From: JBBDWK01 sp040902885
GTDB lineage: Bacteria; Acidobacteriota; Terriglobia; Bryobacterales; Bryobacteraceae
Direction of reading: 5' to 3'
NCBI GenBank assembly: GCA_040902885.1
Contig: JBBDWK010000095.1
Coordinates: 13,507-77,506, forward strand
DNA: 64,000 bases
In this document: in pieces, positions 26,543-35,244 of the stretch
How the letters are laid out: the number at the start of each line of letters is the position of its first letter
How positions within the stretch are numbered: the first letter of the stretch is position 1
The notes under the pieces: model-generated
What the model was told of the DNA's origin: nothing
Databases searched by the model: none
Seen by the model: the letters and a program-made list of their open reading frames with translations, nothing else
Position numbers and translations under genes: made by a program

Positions 26543-27760
26543 ATGGACCGCCGGACGTTCATCTCATCGCCACTGTTGCTCGCCGTGCAAACGGCGCCGC
26601 CCAAAAGACTCGCGGCCGTCATTACCGAATACCGCCAGCTCTCCCACGCCGACGTGATTGTCGGGAAATATCTGGAAGGCTATAACCACGACGACCAGCC
26701 GCCGTATCCGCGTTCGAAGGTCGTCTCGCTGTTCACCGAACAGGTGCCCCAGAACGACCTGAGCCGCGACAAAGCGCGCAAATACAACGTTCCGATTTAC
26801 CCGACCGTGCGCGGCGCCCTGACGCTCGGCACGGGGAAGCTGGCAGTGGACGGCGTGATCCTGATCGGCGAGCACGGCGCCTATCCAAGCAACGACAAGG
26901 GACAAAAGCTTTACCCGCGCTACGAGATGTTCCTCAAGGTCACGGACGTGTTTCGCGAGAACCGCCGGTCGGTGCCCGTGTATACCGACAAGCACCTTTC
27001 GTGGGACTGGCACCAGGCGCGCCGCATGGTGGAGATCTCACGCGAGCTGAAGTTTGCCTTCATGGCAGGGTCTTCGATTCCCGTTGCCTATCGCGTGCCC
27101 GCGCATGATGTGCCATACGGCGCCAGGCTGAAGCACGCAGTGGTGATCTCGTTCGGGGGCCTGGAAAGCTACGGGTTTCACGGCCTGGAAGGATTGCAGG
27201 CGCTGATCGAGCGCCGCGCGGGAGGCGAGACCGGCGTGGCCGCGGTCCAGTGCCTGGAGGACGCCGGATGCTGGAACTTCCTCGACGAGAACGGCTGGGC
27301 GCGGAAGCTGTTCGACGCGGCACTGTCGCGCAGCGAATCGCGCAAACCCGGCGCGCCGCGCGATCTCGTGAAGAGGCCGGCCGCGTTCCTTGTCGAGTAT
27401 CGCGACGGCACGGCGGGCGTGGTGTTCCAGATGCCCGGCTTGGTTGAGGAGTGGCTGGGCGCGGTGGAGATCGAAGGGCAGGCCGAGCCGTTTTCGGTTC
27501 TGTTTAAGCTGCAGCGATTCGGCGTCCGGCATCACTTCGGGTGCCTCGTGCAGAACATGGAGACAATGTTTGAGACAGGGAATCCTCCGTACCCGGTGGA
27601 GCGGACGCTGCTTACCAGCGGCGTGCTCGACTTCTTGCTCGAATCTCGCAAAAGGGGGCACGTGCGGCTGGAGACGCCGGAGCTGGGAGTGCAATACCGC
27701 CCGGCCGAAGGCCCGTGCTACTGCACGAAAGGCTGGTCGGCGGACGGCAAGCGGCTGTGA
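26543..27760 (+). CDS. Exported conserved protein of unknown function
   Basis: A 405-residue protein. The first residues MDRRTFISSPLLLAVQ look like a twin-arginine (Tat) or Sec signal. The next part (KRLAAVITEYRQLSHADVIVGKYLEGY) resembles the nucleotide-binding start of Gfo/Idh-like proteins, but no GxGxxG motif is present. Other notable stretches are DGVILIGEHGAYPSNDKGQKLYP and YTDKHLSWDWHQARRM, and the end has CYCTKGW. I do not recognise the family. It is followed closely by the RraA-like gene (14-base gap with a good ribosome-binding site), so a shared pathway is likely. Confidence 0.7.
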   Translation: MDRRTFISSPLLLAVQTAPPKRLAAVITEYRQLSHADVIVGKYLEGYNHDDQPPYPRSKVVSLFTEQVPQNDLSRDKARKYNVPIYPTVRGALTLGTGKLAVDGVILIGEHGAYPSNDKGQKLYPRYEMFLKVTDVFRENRRSVPVYTDKHLSWDWHQARRMVEISRELKFAFMAGSSIPVAYRVPAHDVPYGARLKHAVVISFGGLESYGFHGLEGLQALIERRAGGETGVAAVQCLEDAGCWNFLDENGWARKLFDAALSRSESRKPGAPRDLVKRPAAFLVEYRDGTAGVVFQMPGLVEEWLGAVEIEGQAEPFSVLFKLQRFGVRHHFGCLVQNMETMFETGNPPYPVERTLLTSGVLDFLLESRKRGHVRLETPELGVQYRPAEGPCYCTKGWSADGKRL

Positions 27761-27774
27761 TAAGGAGACGATAG

Positions 27775-28737
27775 GTGAAGGCAGGAATTTTGAGTTTGAT
27801 GGTGTTGCCACTTATGGCGCAGATGGACGGGTTCGGACGGGAGCAGCTCATCAAGTACACGCCGCAGTGGAACGGCGAGCGATTCGCCGACGGCCGGCCG
27901 AAGGTTAGTGACGCTCTGATAGAGCGGCTGCGCAAGGTACGCCTCACTTCGGAAGAGGCCGCATGGGGACCGCTCAAGATGGTCCATAAGTATGACCATC
28001 AGTGGGCCGGCGGCTTCCAGATCCTGAACCGGGAGCGCGGACTCACCGGCCGCGCCTTCACCTGCCAGTTCCTTCCCGGGCGCCCGGAAGTGGCGCAGGT
28101 GATTGAAGGCGAAGCGGCAGCCCGGAAACAGAACCAGCACAACGTGCGGATGATGGACATGCTGCAGCCGGGTGACGTGCTGGTGGTCGACATGGCGGGC
28201 GGCCGCGTCGCCGACGGAGTGGTGGTCGGCGACAACCTGGCGCTCGGCATCTTCATCAAGACGGGCAACGGCTTCGTCGTGAACGGAGGTATCCGCGATC
28301 AGGAAGGCATTGAGCCGCATGGGTTCCCCCTCTACTATCGTGGCGCGCATCCAAGCATCTTCGGCGACCTGATGATGACCGGCATCAACATTCCCATCCA
28401 AGTGGGCGACGTGACCGTGATGCCGGGCGACGTAGTTATCGGCGACCGCGAGGGCCTCACCTTCGTTCCGCCGCATCTTGCCGAGGCGGTGGTGGCGAAT
28501 GCGGAGTTGTTTCACCTGGCCGACGAGTGGCGCGCTCACAAGTTCAAGACAACCGGCCCGTCACTGCGCATCGGCGACTACTATGGCCGTACCGGTATGA
28601 AGGATCCCGAGCTGCAGAGGCAGTGCACCGAATACGTGAACCGGAAGCTGCGTGAGGAGGGCCTGCCGCCAGTGACTATCGAACAATGGTTTTCGTTGCG
28701 CCACTCCGGCACCGGCTGCGTTCCGCGGCAGCCGTGA
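27775..28737 (+). CDS. RraA-family protein
   Basis: A 320-residue protein with the RraA/HMG-aldolase fold: LTGRAFTCQFLPGRPEV, MLQPGDVLVVDMAGGRVADGVVVGDNLA, FVVNGGIRDQEGIE and VMPGDVVIGDREGLTFVPP. In other members the GGxRD arginine-aspartate pair (here NGGIRD) supports metal-dependent aldolase or decarboxylase chemistry on oxaloacetate-like acids. It has about 60 extra residues at the N-terminus, starting with a short hydrophobic segment (ILSLMVLPLMAQ) that may be a signal peptide, and a C-terminal helical tail. Start GTG 27775 follows AAGGAG by about seven bases. Confidence 0.85.
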   Translation: MKAGILSLMVLPLMAQMDGFGREQLIKYTPQWNGERFADGRPKVSDALIERLRKVRLTSEEAAWGPLKMVHKYDHQWAGGFQILNRERGLTGRAFTCQFLPGRPEVAQVIEGEAAARKQNQHNVRMMDMLQPGDVLVVDMAGGRVADGVVVGDNLALGIFIKTGNGFVVNGGIRDQEGIEPHGFPLYYRGAHPSIFGDLMMTGINIPIQVGDVTVMPGDVVIGDREGLTFVPPHLAEAVVANAELFHLADEWRAHKFKTTGPSLRIGDYYGRTGMKDPELQRQCTEYVNRKLREEGLPPVTIEQWFSLRHSGTGCVPRQP

Positions 28738-28739
28738 TT

Positions 28740-28805
28740 AACCGCTCCCTGTGGTGGGGGGGCGGCTCTGAAACCGTTTCTGAGCCGCGACCACAGGGAG
28801 CGGTT
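28740..28805. repeat. Interrupted palindrome (dispersed repeat, copy 2)
   Basis: The outer arms 28740-28754 and 28791-28805 pair perfectly (AACCGCTCCCTGTGG with CCACAGGGAGCGGTT) and the inner arms CGGCTC (28763-28768) and GAGCCG (28782-28787) also pair. It is the same element as at 4921-4987 with a changed middle. It lies at the end of the RraA-like gene and before the convergent POTRA gene end, where a hairpin could also help terminate transcription. Confidence 0.8.
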
Positions 28806-28828
28806 GCCGAGACATCAGCGATATCGGA

Positions 28829-30064
28829 TCAAAAATGTAGGGTGACGTCCACTGCGTGCGATTGCTCATCCACCTTCAGCGAGGATCGCGTCTTGCCGAG
28901 ATTGTCGAAGATTCCGTCCTCCCTGACCCGCTGCAGGAAGAAGTCCGGATAGTCGGCGTTGAACGGCTCGCCCGCCTTTAGCGTCCACAGTTTCTTGATG
29001 GCCGCTTCGCCGTGAATGTCGAGGCCCTCAATCGAGAGCGTGCCGAATAGGAACCGCGGCCCAGGCTCCACCTTCAGGGTGAGCGCCACCATCTTTCGCT
29101 TGTCATCGACGCTCCGCTCCACATCGATCGCGTTTTTCATGTAGCCTTGCGTCCGGAGCGCCTTCTTCATCCGGCTCACGCCCTCGCCCACCTCGTCGAA
29201 ATTGACCGGCTCGCCGGTTTTGAACCCGCCAGCTTTCAATAGCTCTTCGCTCTCAATCCCTTGCAAGCGCACAGCGTCCAGCTCGTAAACGGGCCCTTCC
29301 TCAACGGTCACGGTGATCAGCAGGCCGTCCACGTTTTCGGCCGGTGCGGTCTCAATTTTGGTAAAGGCGACGCGAACGCGGCCCTTGGCCTCGTACATGG
29401 CGCGCACCTGGGAATCCAGCAGCCGCCGGAAGCCGGCTTCCGTGTATTCGACGCCGTAGGCTACTCCCGCGAACGCGTTCTGGAGCGTATCGTTGTCAAT
29501 CGTCTGGTTGCCCACGAACTTCACTTGCGCCACGGCGGGCAGTCTTTCCGCGGGGCGGAGAACAACCGTGAACTCCTCCGCGTCGTCCACGGCGACATCG
29601 GCCTCCAACGGACGGTTGAGCCGGGCTTCCAGGACTTTTTTGAGGCGCTCGACCACAGGTCCGGTAGCGGGAATCTTCCCGGTGAACAGCGGGTCCTTCT
29701 CCCGCAGCCAGGCGTTGAGCTTTTCCGTGTCAACATCCAGGCGCTCAAAGCGGAGGGGATAGAGCGTGTCCACCTCGGCCAGCTCGAACACAGCCACGAA
29801 GCCGGTGGAACTGGGATCCGGGGCGAAACGGTAGCCCACAGTCTCGAAGAGGCCGGTCGCCACCAGGCGGTCGCGCGCTTCCTCAAATTCGTCCTTGCCC
29901 GCCAACTGGCCGACTTTCAGGCCGGCGACTTGTAGAATCGCCTCGGTCGGGTAGTGCCGGTTACCCTCAACTGTCAGCTTGTGAATCGGCCAGCGCGAGG
30001 CGACCTCTTTCTGAGCGGCAAGCGGCAACTGGCAGAGTAGAGTAAGCGTAAGCAGCCAGATCAT
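28829..30064 (-). CDS. Exported POTRA-domain protein (BamA-like, no barrel)
   Basis: A 411-residue periplasmic protein with a signal peptide (MIWLLTLTLLCQLPLAAQ). Several POTRA repeats are visible: IHKLTVEGNRHYPTEAIL, VAQVKFVGNQTIDNDTLQNAF, YELDAVRLQGIESEELLKAGG and FLFGTLSIEGLDIHGEAAIKK. These resemble BamA, but the protein ends where the outer-membrane beta-barrel should begin, at VDVTLHF. It could be a soluble chaperone-like partner of the outer-membrane assembly or TamA machinery. It is divergent from lpdA across 111 bases. Confidence 0.85.
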   Translation of the reverse strand: MIWLLTLTLLCQLPLAAQKEVASRWPIHKLTVEGNRHYPTEAILQVAGLKVGQLAGKDEFEEARDRLVATGLFETVGYRFAPDPSSTGFVAVFELAEVDTLYPLRFERLDVDTEKLNAWLREKDPLFTGKIPATGPVVERLKKVLEARLNRPLEADVAVDDAEEFTVVLRPAERLPAVAQVKFVGNQTIDNDTLQNAFAGVAYGVEYTEAGFRRLLDSQVRAMYEAKGRVRVAFTKIETAPAENVDGLLITVTVEEGPVYELDAVRLQGIESEELLKAGGFKTGEPVNFDEVGEGVSRMKKALRTQGYMKNAIDVERSVDDKRKMVALTLKVEPGPRFLFGTLSIEGLDIHGEAAIKKLWTLKAGEPFNADYPDFFLQRVREDGIFDNLGKTRSSLKVDEQSHAVDVTLHF

Positions 30065-30162
30065 TTGTACTCACTAACGACGCTTGGGGACCTCCCCCCG
30101 TTGCAACCCTCTCTTCCCGGGTTTCCGGTCACGGATCGGTGAAATCCACAGGCGCTACCTTG

Positions 30163-30168
30163 TAGAAT
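30163..30168 (+). promoter_or_regulatory. -10-like TAGAAT before lpdA
   Basis: TAGAAT ends seven bases before the lpdA ATG and no Shine-Dalgarno is present, so the transcript is probably leaderless. No good -35 is seen 17 bases upstream. Confidence 0.55.
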
Positions 30169-30175
30169 AGGGTAA

Positions 30176-31570
30176 ATGTCCTACGATCTAGTAATTATAG
30201 GGAGTGGCCCGGGCGGCTACTCGGCGGCGGTGCGCGCCAGCCAGTACGGTCTGCGCACGGCGTTGATCGAAAAAGATCCCAAACTTGGAGGAACCTGCCT
30301 CCACGTGGGCTGCATTCCGACCAAGGCCTTGCTGCACACGGCAGGGGTCTGGGAACGGATCATCCACGCCGAAGAGGAGGGCATTCAGGTGGAAGCGCCC
30401 CGCCTGAACTATCCCAAGGTCATCGAACGCAAAAACAAGATCGTGGCCAAGCACGCCAAGGGCGTCGAATTCCTGATGAAGAAGAACAAGGTCGAGTGGA
30501 TCAAGGGATTCGCCACGCTCCAGGGCCGGGGGCGCGTGGAAGTGCGAAACGGGGGCAAGACGCAGACGCTGGAGGCGAAGAATGTGATGATCGCCACCGG
30601 CTCGGAAGCGCGCATGCTTCCGGGACTCGAGCCCGACCCGGAGTTCATTCTCACCAACATCGAGATTCTCAACCTCACCACTGTGCCCAAGAGCCTGATT
30701 ATTATCGGAGCCGGCGCGGTAGGGGTTGAATTCGCCTCCATCTTTCAGCGTTTCGGCTCCCAGGTGACCATTCTCGAAATGTTGCCGCGCATCGTACCCG
30801 CGGAAGACGAGGAAGTCTCGAAGGAACTGGCCCGCGTTTTCCGCAAACAGGGTATCCGTATCGAGACCGGCGCCAAGGCCGATCAGATCACCCGCACCGC
30901 GACGGGAGTGAAAGTGACGATGACTCTGGCCAGCGGCAAACAGGAAGAGATCGAGGCCGAAAAGTTGCTCGTCGCTGTCGGGCGCAAGCCAAATACAACC
31001 GGCATCGGACTGGAGAACACGCGCGTGGAGACGGACCGCGGCTTCATCAAAACAGACCAGTGGATGCAGACCGCCGAGCCGGGCGTCTATGCGATTGGCG
31101 ACGTGGTGGCCGGCATGCCGCAACTGGCACACGTGGCGACCGCCCAGGGAATGGTTGCCGTGGCCCATATGGCGGGCAGGCCCGCGACGCCGATCCGCCG
31201 CGAGAGAATCCCCGCCGCGACGTATACCGATCCGGGTATCGGCAGCGTCGGTCTGACGGAGGCGCAGGCGCGCGCGCAGGGCTATAGCGTGAAGGTTGGC
31301 AAGTTTCCGTTTCAAGCGAACAGCAAGGCAAGCATTGTCGGCAGTCACGATGGCTTCGTCAAGGTGGTGGCCGACGAAAAGTTGGGCGAAATACTGGGCG
31401 TGCACATTATTGGACACGATGCCTACGAGCTGATCTCGGAGGCCGTCGCCGCGATGGAAGCCGAGGCGACCGTGGATACCCTGATTCACACCATTCACGC
31501 CCATCCCACGCTTTACGAGGCGGTGGGCGAGGCGTTTAACGCCGTTTACGGTCAGGCTATCAATGCGTAG
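30176..31570 (+). CDS. lpdA: Dihydrolipoyl dehydrogenase (E3)
   Basis: A 464-residue flavoprotein that reoxidises dihydrolipoamide with NAD in 2-oxoacid dehydrogenase and glycine-cleavage complexes. The FAD site is IIGSGPGGYSAAVRASQYG (residues 6-24), the redox disulfide GGTCLHVGCIPTK (about 38-50), the NAD site IIIGAGAVGVEFASIFQRFG and the C-terminal catalytic HAHPTLYEAV with the His-Glu pair. All key residues are present. Its stop overlaps the lipB start by eight bases, and an E2 gene follows, so the cluster builds and uses lipoylated enzymes. Confidence 0.96.
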   Translation: MSYDLVIIGSGPGGYSAAVRASQYGLRTALIEKDPKLGGTCLHVGCIPTKALLHTAGVWERIIHAEEEGIQVEAPRLNYPKVIERKNKIVAKHAKGVEFLMKKNKVEWIKGFATLQGRGRVEVRNGGKTQTLEAKNVMIATGSEARMLPGLEPDPEFILTNIEILNLTTVPKSLIIIGAGAVGVEFASIFQRFGSQVTILEMLPRIVPAEDEEVSKELARVFRKQGIRIETGAKADQITRTATGVKVTMTLASGKQEEIEAEKLLVAVGRKPNTTGIGLENTRVETDRGFIKTDQWMQTAEPGVYAIGDVVAGMPQLAHVATAQGMVAVAHMAGRPATPIRRERIPAATYTDPGIGSVGLTEAQARAQGYSVKVGKFPFQANSKASIVGSHDGFVKVVADEKLGEILGVHIIGHDAYELISEAVAAMEAEATVDTLIHTIHAHPTLYEAVGEAFNAVYGQAINA

Positions 31571-32315
31571 CTGCGAAGTGCGCCGGCTGGGACGCATGGA
31601 GTACGCCGAGGCGTTCCGGCTTCAGCAGGATTTGGTGGCGCGGCGCAAGGCGGGACTGATTCCCGATCAGTTTCTGCTGCTGGAGCATTCGCACACCATC
31701 ACGCTCGGCCGCAACGGCCGTCTTGAAAACCTGCTCGCGCACGAACGGATTCTGGAGCGCGGCGGCATCGCGTTTCACCATTGCGACCGTGGCGGCGATA
31801 TCACCTACCACGGCCCCGGCCAGGTGATTGGATACCCAATTCTCGATTTGCGGGACTGGAAGCGCGACGTTTCGGCGTATGCGCGCGCCCTTGAGCAGGT
31901 GCAAATGGACGCGCTGGCGGATTTCGGGATTGCCTCAGGCCGCGTCCCCGGGTGCACAGGCGTGTGGGTGGAGGGGCGGAAGATCGGCGCAATCGGCGTG
32001 CATCTGAGCCGTTGGGTGACGTCGCACGGCTTCGCCCTCAACGTGAACACCGACCTGACTTATTTTCAGTACATTGTGCCATGCGGATTGGCGAAACCGG
32101 TTACTTCGATGGCCCAATTGGGCTCTAACGCGGATTGCGAACGAGTGATGACGCGCCTGACGGAGCATTTCGGACGCATCTTCGGTCTCGAAGTTCGGTT
32201 AGTATTGGAGGCGGATTATGACAGACGTAGTGATGCCCCAAATGGGCGAAAGCATCGTGGAAGGGACGTTGACGAAGTGGCTGAAGAAGCCGGGCGAGCG
32301 AATCGAGCGGGATGA
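31563..32315 (+). CDS. lipB: Octanoyltransferase LipB
   Basis: A 250-residue enzyme that transfers octanoyl from acyl carrier protein to the lipoyl-domain lysine. The signature RGGDITYHGPGQVIGYPILDL (about residues 78-98), the catalytic cysteine in IVPCGLAKPVTSM (about 176) and the lysine in GRKIGAIGVHLSRWVTSHGFALNV are all present. The family normally ends soon after EVRLV; here the frame runs about 32 residues further, through the start of the E2 gene, giving a 98-base overlap. That tail is probably not functional. It lies between lpdA and the lipoyl-bearing E2, its likely substrate. Confidence 0.94.
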   Translation: MRSCEVRRLGRMEYAEAFRLQQDLVARRKAGLIPDQFLLLEHSHTITLGRNGRLENLLAHERILERGGIAFHHCDRGGDITYHGPGQVIGYPILDLRDWKRDVSAYARALEQVQMDALADFGIASGRVPGCTGVWVEGRKIGAIGVHLSRWVTSHGFALNVNTDLTYFQYIVPCGLAKPVTSMAQLGSNADCERVMTRLTEHFGRIFGLEVRLVLEADYDRRSDAPNGRKHRGRDVDEVAEEAGRANRAG

Positions 32316-33525
32316 GCCGCTTTTCGAGATCTCGACCGACAAAGTGGACACCGAGATCCCGTCGCCCGCCGCCGGAACGCTCGCCGAAGTGCTGGTGCAA
32401 GAAGGCAACACGGTGGGAGTAAACACCGTGGTCGCGAGGATCGAAGACGGGGCAGCGGCTGGAGCGCCGCCTCCAGCCGAGAAACGCCCCGAGGCCGCGC
32501 CCGCTCCCGCCGCCCCTCCCGCTCCCGCCTCTCCGGCTGTGCAGGCGCAAGAGGAACCGCCAGCCCCGGAGCCGGAAGCGGGCGAACCGTCCGGTCCCCT
32601 TTCGCCGTTGGTGCGCCGCTTGGCGCGCGAGCACAATATCGACCTCTCTCAAATCCAGGGCAGCGGCGCGGGTGGAAGGATCACGAAGCAGGACGTGGAG
32701 GCTTATATAGCACGTTCCACGGCCGCTCCGGCAGCCCCTGCTCCCCAGCCTCCGCCACGGCCGGCGGCCGCCGCTCCTGTTGCCCCGGCCCCACCCGCGG
32801 CCCCGGCGATGCCGCCGCCCGCGGCGACGCTGGCCAAGGTCCGCATCGAGCCGATGAGCAACATGCGCGCCAAGATCGCGGAGCACATGGTGATGAGCAA
32901 GCGCACCTCTGCGCACGTGACCACCATTCATAAGGTGGATATGACCCGGGTGGCGAAGATCCGCCAGCGGCAGAAGGCGGACTTTCAGGCGCGCTACGGC
33001 ATGTCGCTCACGTATCTGCCGTTCGTTGTCCGCGCCACGGTAGAGGCTCTGCGCGCTTACCCGCTGCTCAATGCTTCCATCGAAGGCAACAACATCGTTT
33101 ACCACAATGAGATCAATATCGGGATCGCGGTTGCGCTGGACAACGGGCTGATTGTTCCGATCATCCGCAATGCGGACGAAAAGAACGTGCTCGGCTTGCA
33201 GCGCTCCATCGTGGATCTCGCCGGCCGCTCGCGCTCGCGGCAGTTGAAGCCCGATGAGGTGCAGGGAGGAACGTTCTCGATCACCAACTTCGGCAGCTTC
33301 GGCAGCGTGATCGCAACTCCCGTGATCAACCAGCCGCAGGTCGCCATCCTCGGGGTAGGCGCGGTGGAGAAGATGCCGGTTGTGATCGACGACGCGATCG
33401 CGATACGCTCAGTCGCGTATCTCTCGCTGAGCTTCGATCACCGCTTGATCGACGGAGCCTTGGCCGATCAGTTCACGGCGAAGGTCAAAGCGGTGCTCGA
33501 GAGCTGGTCGGAAGAAGTGCTGTAG
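32218..33525 (+). CDS. 2-oxoacid dehydrogenase E2 acyltransferase
   Basis: A 435-residue dihydrolipoamide acyltransferase. An N-terminal lipoyl domain has the lipoylated lysine in EISTDKVDTE (about residue 42). A long Pro/Ala-rich linker leads to the E1/E3-binding domain (SPLVRRLAREHNIDLSQIQG, about 127-146), then a second Pro/Ala linker and the catalytic domain with MSKRTSAHVTTIHKVDMTR and the active-site DHRLIDGA (His and Asp of HxxxDG). Whether it serves pyruvate, 2-oxoglutarate or branched-chain acids cannot be told, since the E1 genes are outside the cluster. GGAGG seven bases before ATG 32218 supports the start, inside lipB. Confidence 0.94.
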   Translation: MTDVVMPQMGESIVEGTLTKWLKKPGERIERDEPLFEISTDKVDTEIPSPAAGTLAEVLVQEGNTVGVNTVVARIEDGAAAGAPPPAEKRPEAAPAPAAPPAPASPAVQAQEEPPAPEPEAGEPSGPLSPLVRRLAREHNIDLSQIQGSGAGGRITKQDVEAYIARSTAAPAAPAPQPPPRPAAAAPVAPAPPAAPAMPPPAATLAKVRIEPMSNMRAKIAEHMVMSKRTSAHVTTIHKVDMTRVAKIRQRQKADFQARYGMSLTYLPFVVRATVEALRAYPLLNASIEGNNIVYHNEINIGIAVALDNGLIVPIIRNADEKNVLGLQRSIVDLAGRSRSRQLKPDEVQGGTFSITNFGSFGSVIATPVINQPQVAILGVGAVEKMPVVIDDAIAIRSVAYLSLSFDHRLIDGALADQFTAKVKAVLESWSEEVL

Positions 33526-33544
33526 ACGGAGAAAGGGAGCGAAT

Positions 33545-34414
33545 ATGTTGGATCCGCGGCTGGTCCTGGCGGCTGTTCTCGCTGGTTTTGTAGCTCTTGC
33601 CGGTTGCGCGGCGGATTCCCACGCGCAGGAAAAGGGGAAGAAGAAGTCGAACCGGACCACACCGGTCGGCTACGACGATACGCCCTTCCTGCCGGATGGC
33701 AAGTGGCGGGTCCACGATATCAAGCGGCCGCATCCTCGCATTGTTACTCCTGGGGCGGAGCCGGGCCGGCCGCCCTCCGACGCGATCGTGCTGTTCGACG
33801 GCAAGGATCTTTCGCAGTGGGCGTCGTACGGTCCGGGCAGAGAGCGGCGGCAGGTCGTGCCGGCCGGTTGGAAAGTCGAGAACGGGTACATGGAGATAGC
33901 GCCTAAGAGCGGAGGCATCTTCACCAAGGAGAAGTTCGGCAACTGCCAGCTTCATCTGGAGTGGGCGAGTCCGGCTGGCATCGACGGTTCCAGCCAGATG
34001 CGCGGCAACAGCGGTGTGCTGCTGATGAACCTTTACGAGATTCAGGTGCTCGATTCATATCGGAATCTCACCTATGCGGATGGCCAGGCGGCGTCGATCT
34101 ACGGGCAGTACCCGCCTCTGGTGAACGCCTCGCGCAAGCCCGGCGAGTGGCAGACTTACGACATCGTTTTCGAAGCGCCGCACTTTGAGGGCGATAAACT
34201 GACGCGGCCGGCATATGCGACGGTGTTCCACAACGGCGTGCTCGTGCATCACCGGAAGGAGATTGTCGGCCGGATGGCGCACAAGGTGGTAGGCACTTAT
34301 GCGCCGCACGGTCCGGAAGAGCCGCTGGGATTGCAGGATCACGACGTCCCGGTGCGCTACCGGAATATCTGGATGAGACGGCTGAAGGGGTACGACGAAC
34401 CGTCGGGGTCTTAG
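33545..34414 (+). CDS. DUF1080 lipoprotein (3-keto-disaccharide hydrolase-like)
   Basis: A 289-residue lipoprotein. The signal peptide ends in a lipobox, ALAGC, about residue 20. The domain begins at DAIVLFDGKDLSQWASYG and continues with WKVENGYMEIAPKSGGIFTKEKFGNCQLHLEW, SGVLLMNLYEIQVLDSY and VFHNGVLVHHRKE, the pattern of DUF1080 concanavalin-like proteins. Some members hydrolyse 3-ketoglucosides or trehalose-like sugars. AAAGGGAGC precedes ATG 33545. Its end overlaps the convergent VOC gene by four bases. Confidence 0.9.
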   Translation: MLDPRLVLAAVLAGFVALAGCAADSHAQEKGKKKSNRTTPVGYDDTPFLPDGKWRVHDIKRPHPRIVTPGAEPGRPPSDAIVLFDGKDLSQWASYGPGRERRQVVPAGWKVENGYMEIAPKSGGIFTKEKFGNCQLHLEWASPAGIDGSSQMRGNSGVLLMNLYEIQVLDSYRNLTYADGQAASIYGQYPPLVNASRKPGEWQTYDIVFEAPHFEGDKLTRPAYATVFHNGVLVHHRKEIVGRMAHKVVGTYAPHGPEEPLGLQDHDVPVRYRNIWMRRLKGYDEPSGS

Positions 34415-35196
34415 CCGCGCCGCGCTTCCTGGAAGACCGCAAACACCGCGCCTTGGGGATCCGCCACGATCGACATACGGCCGACATTTTCCATCGACAT
34501 GGGCGCCATGAGGACGGCCGCGCCGAGTTGCTTCGCTCTGGCGACCTTGCCGTCGCAATCGGACACCGCGAAGTAGGAGAGCCAGTGCGGCGGAGCGTGG
34601 GGGTCGCGATGGGCGGCGGGCGGAACTCCGCCGATGAAGTCTTCACCGTTGGCGATGTGCAGGTAGCCCGAGCCGTCCTCGCCGGAGGTGAACTTCCAGC
34701 CGAATAAATCGGTGTAGAACCGCATCGCGCGCTCGGGATCGGGAGTGCTCAGATCGGCCCAGCAGAACGTACCTTCGGAGCCGGTGACTCCAGCGCCTTG
34801 GTGTTTCATCGGCTGCCAGATGGAAAAGACGACTCCGGTGGGGTCCTGAAGAACTGCCATCCGTCCCATGTCGAACACGTTGAACGGCTCCGCGAGCGCC
34901 TTGCCGCCCGCCGCCGTCGCCCGCTTGGCGCTTTCATCGGCGCTCTCAACGGTGACATAGATCATCCAGTGAGGCGGCACGCCTTGCGACCGCTGCTCCG
35001 GCCGGAGCGTATAACCGGCGGCTGCGTCGCGACCCTGAAGCTGGAATATGGAATAGAACTCGCCCGGCCCCATGGGGAATTCGTTGACCGTCCAGCCGAA
35101 CAAGGAAGTGTAGAAGTTCTTTGCGGCCTTTTGATCGGTGGTGGCAAGCTCGAACCAGCAAAAGGAACCCGGAGCGTGTTTTTCGATTTCCGGCAT
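34411..35196 (-). CDS. Two-domain VOC-fold (glyoxalase-like) protein
   Basis: A 261-residue protein with two vicinal-oxygen-chelate domains, about residues 8-130 (GSFCWFELATTDQKAAKNFY to VVFSIWQP) and 140-258 (GTFCWADLSTPDPERAMRFY to AVFAVFQE). The strong similarity of the halves shows an internal duplication. Proteins of this type are annotated as glyoxalase/bleomycin-resistance relatives; no substrate can be assigned. Start is ATG 35196. Confidence 0.88.
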   Translation of the reverse strand: MPEIEKHAPGSFCWFELATTDQKAAKNFYTSLFGWTVNEFPMGPGEFYSIFQLQGRDAAAGYTLRPEQRSQGVPPHWMIYVTVESADESAKRATAAGGKALAEPFNVFDMGRMAVLQDPTGVVFSIWQPMKHQGAGVTGSEGTFCWADLSTPDPERAMRFYTDLFGWKFTSGEDGSGYLHIANGEDFIGGVPPAAHRDPHAPPHWLSYFAVSDCDGKVARAKQLGAAVLMAPMSMENVGRMSIVADPQGAVFAVFQEARRG

Positions 35197-35244
35197 GAGG
35201 CGAGTATAACCGGAAGCGGATATCGAGGGAAGCGCCGGAAAAGT

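Noticed and set aside
28740..28805. Rho-independent terminator
   Set aside because: The stem is strong but no T-run follows on either strand, and it matches the dispersed repeat family.
30188..31597. 469-codon minus-strand open frame
   Set aside because: Fully antisense to lpdA, which has every expected motif.
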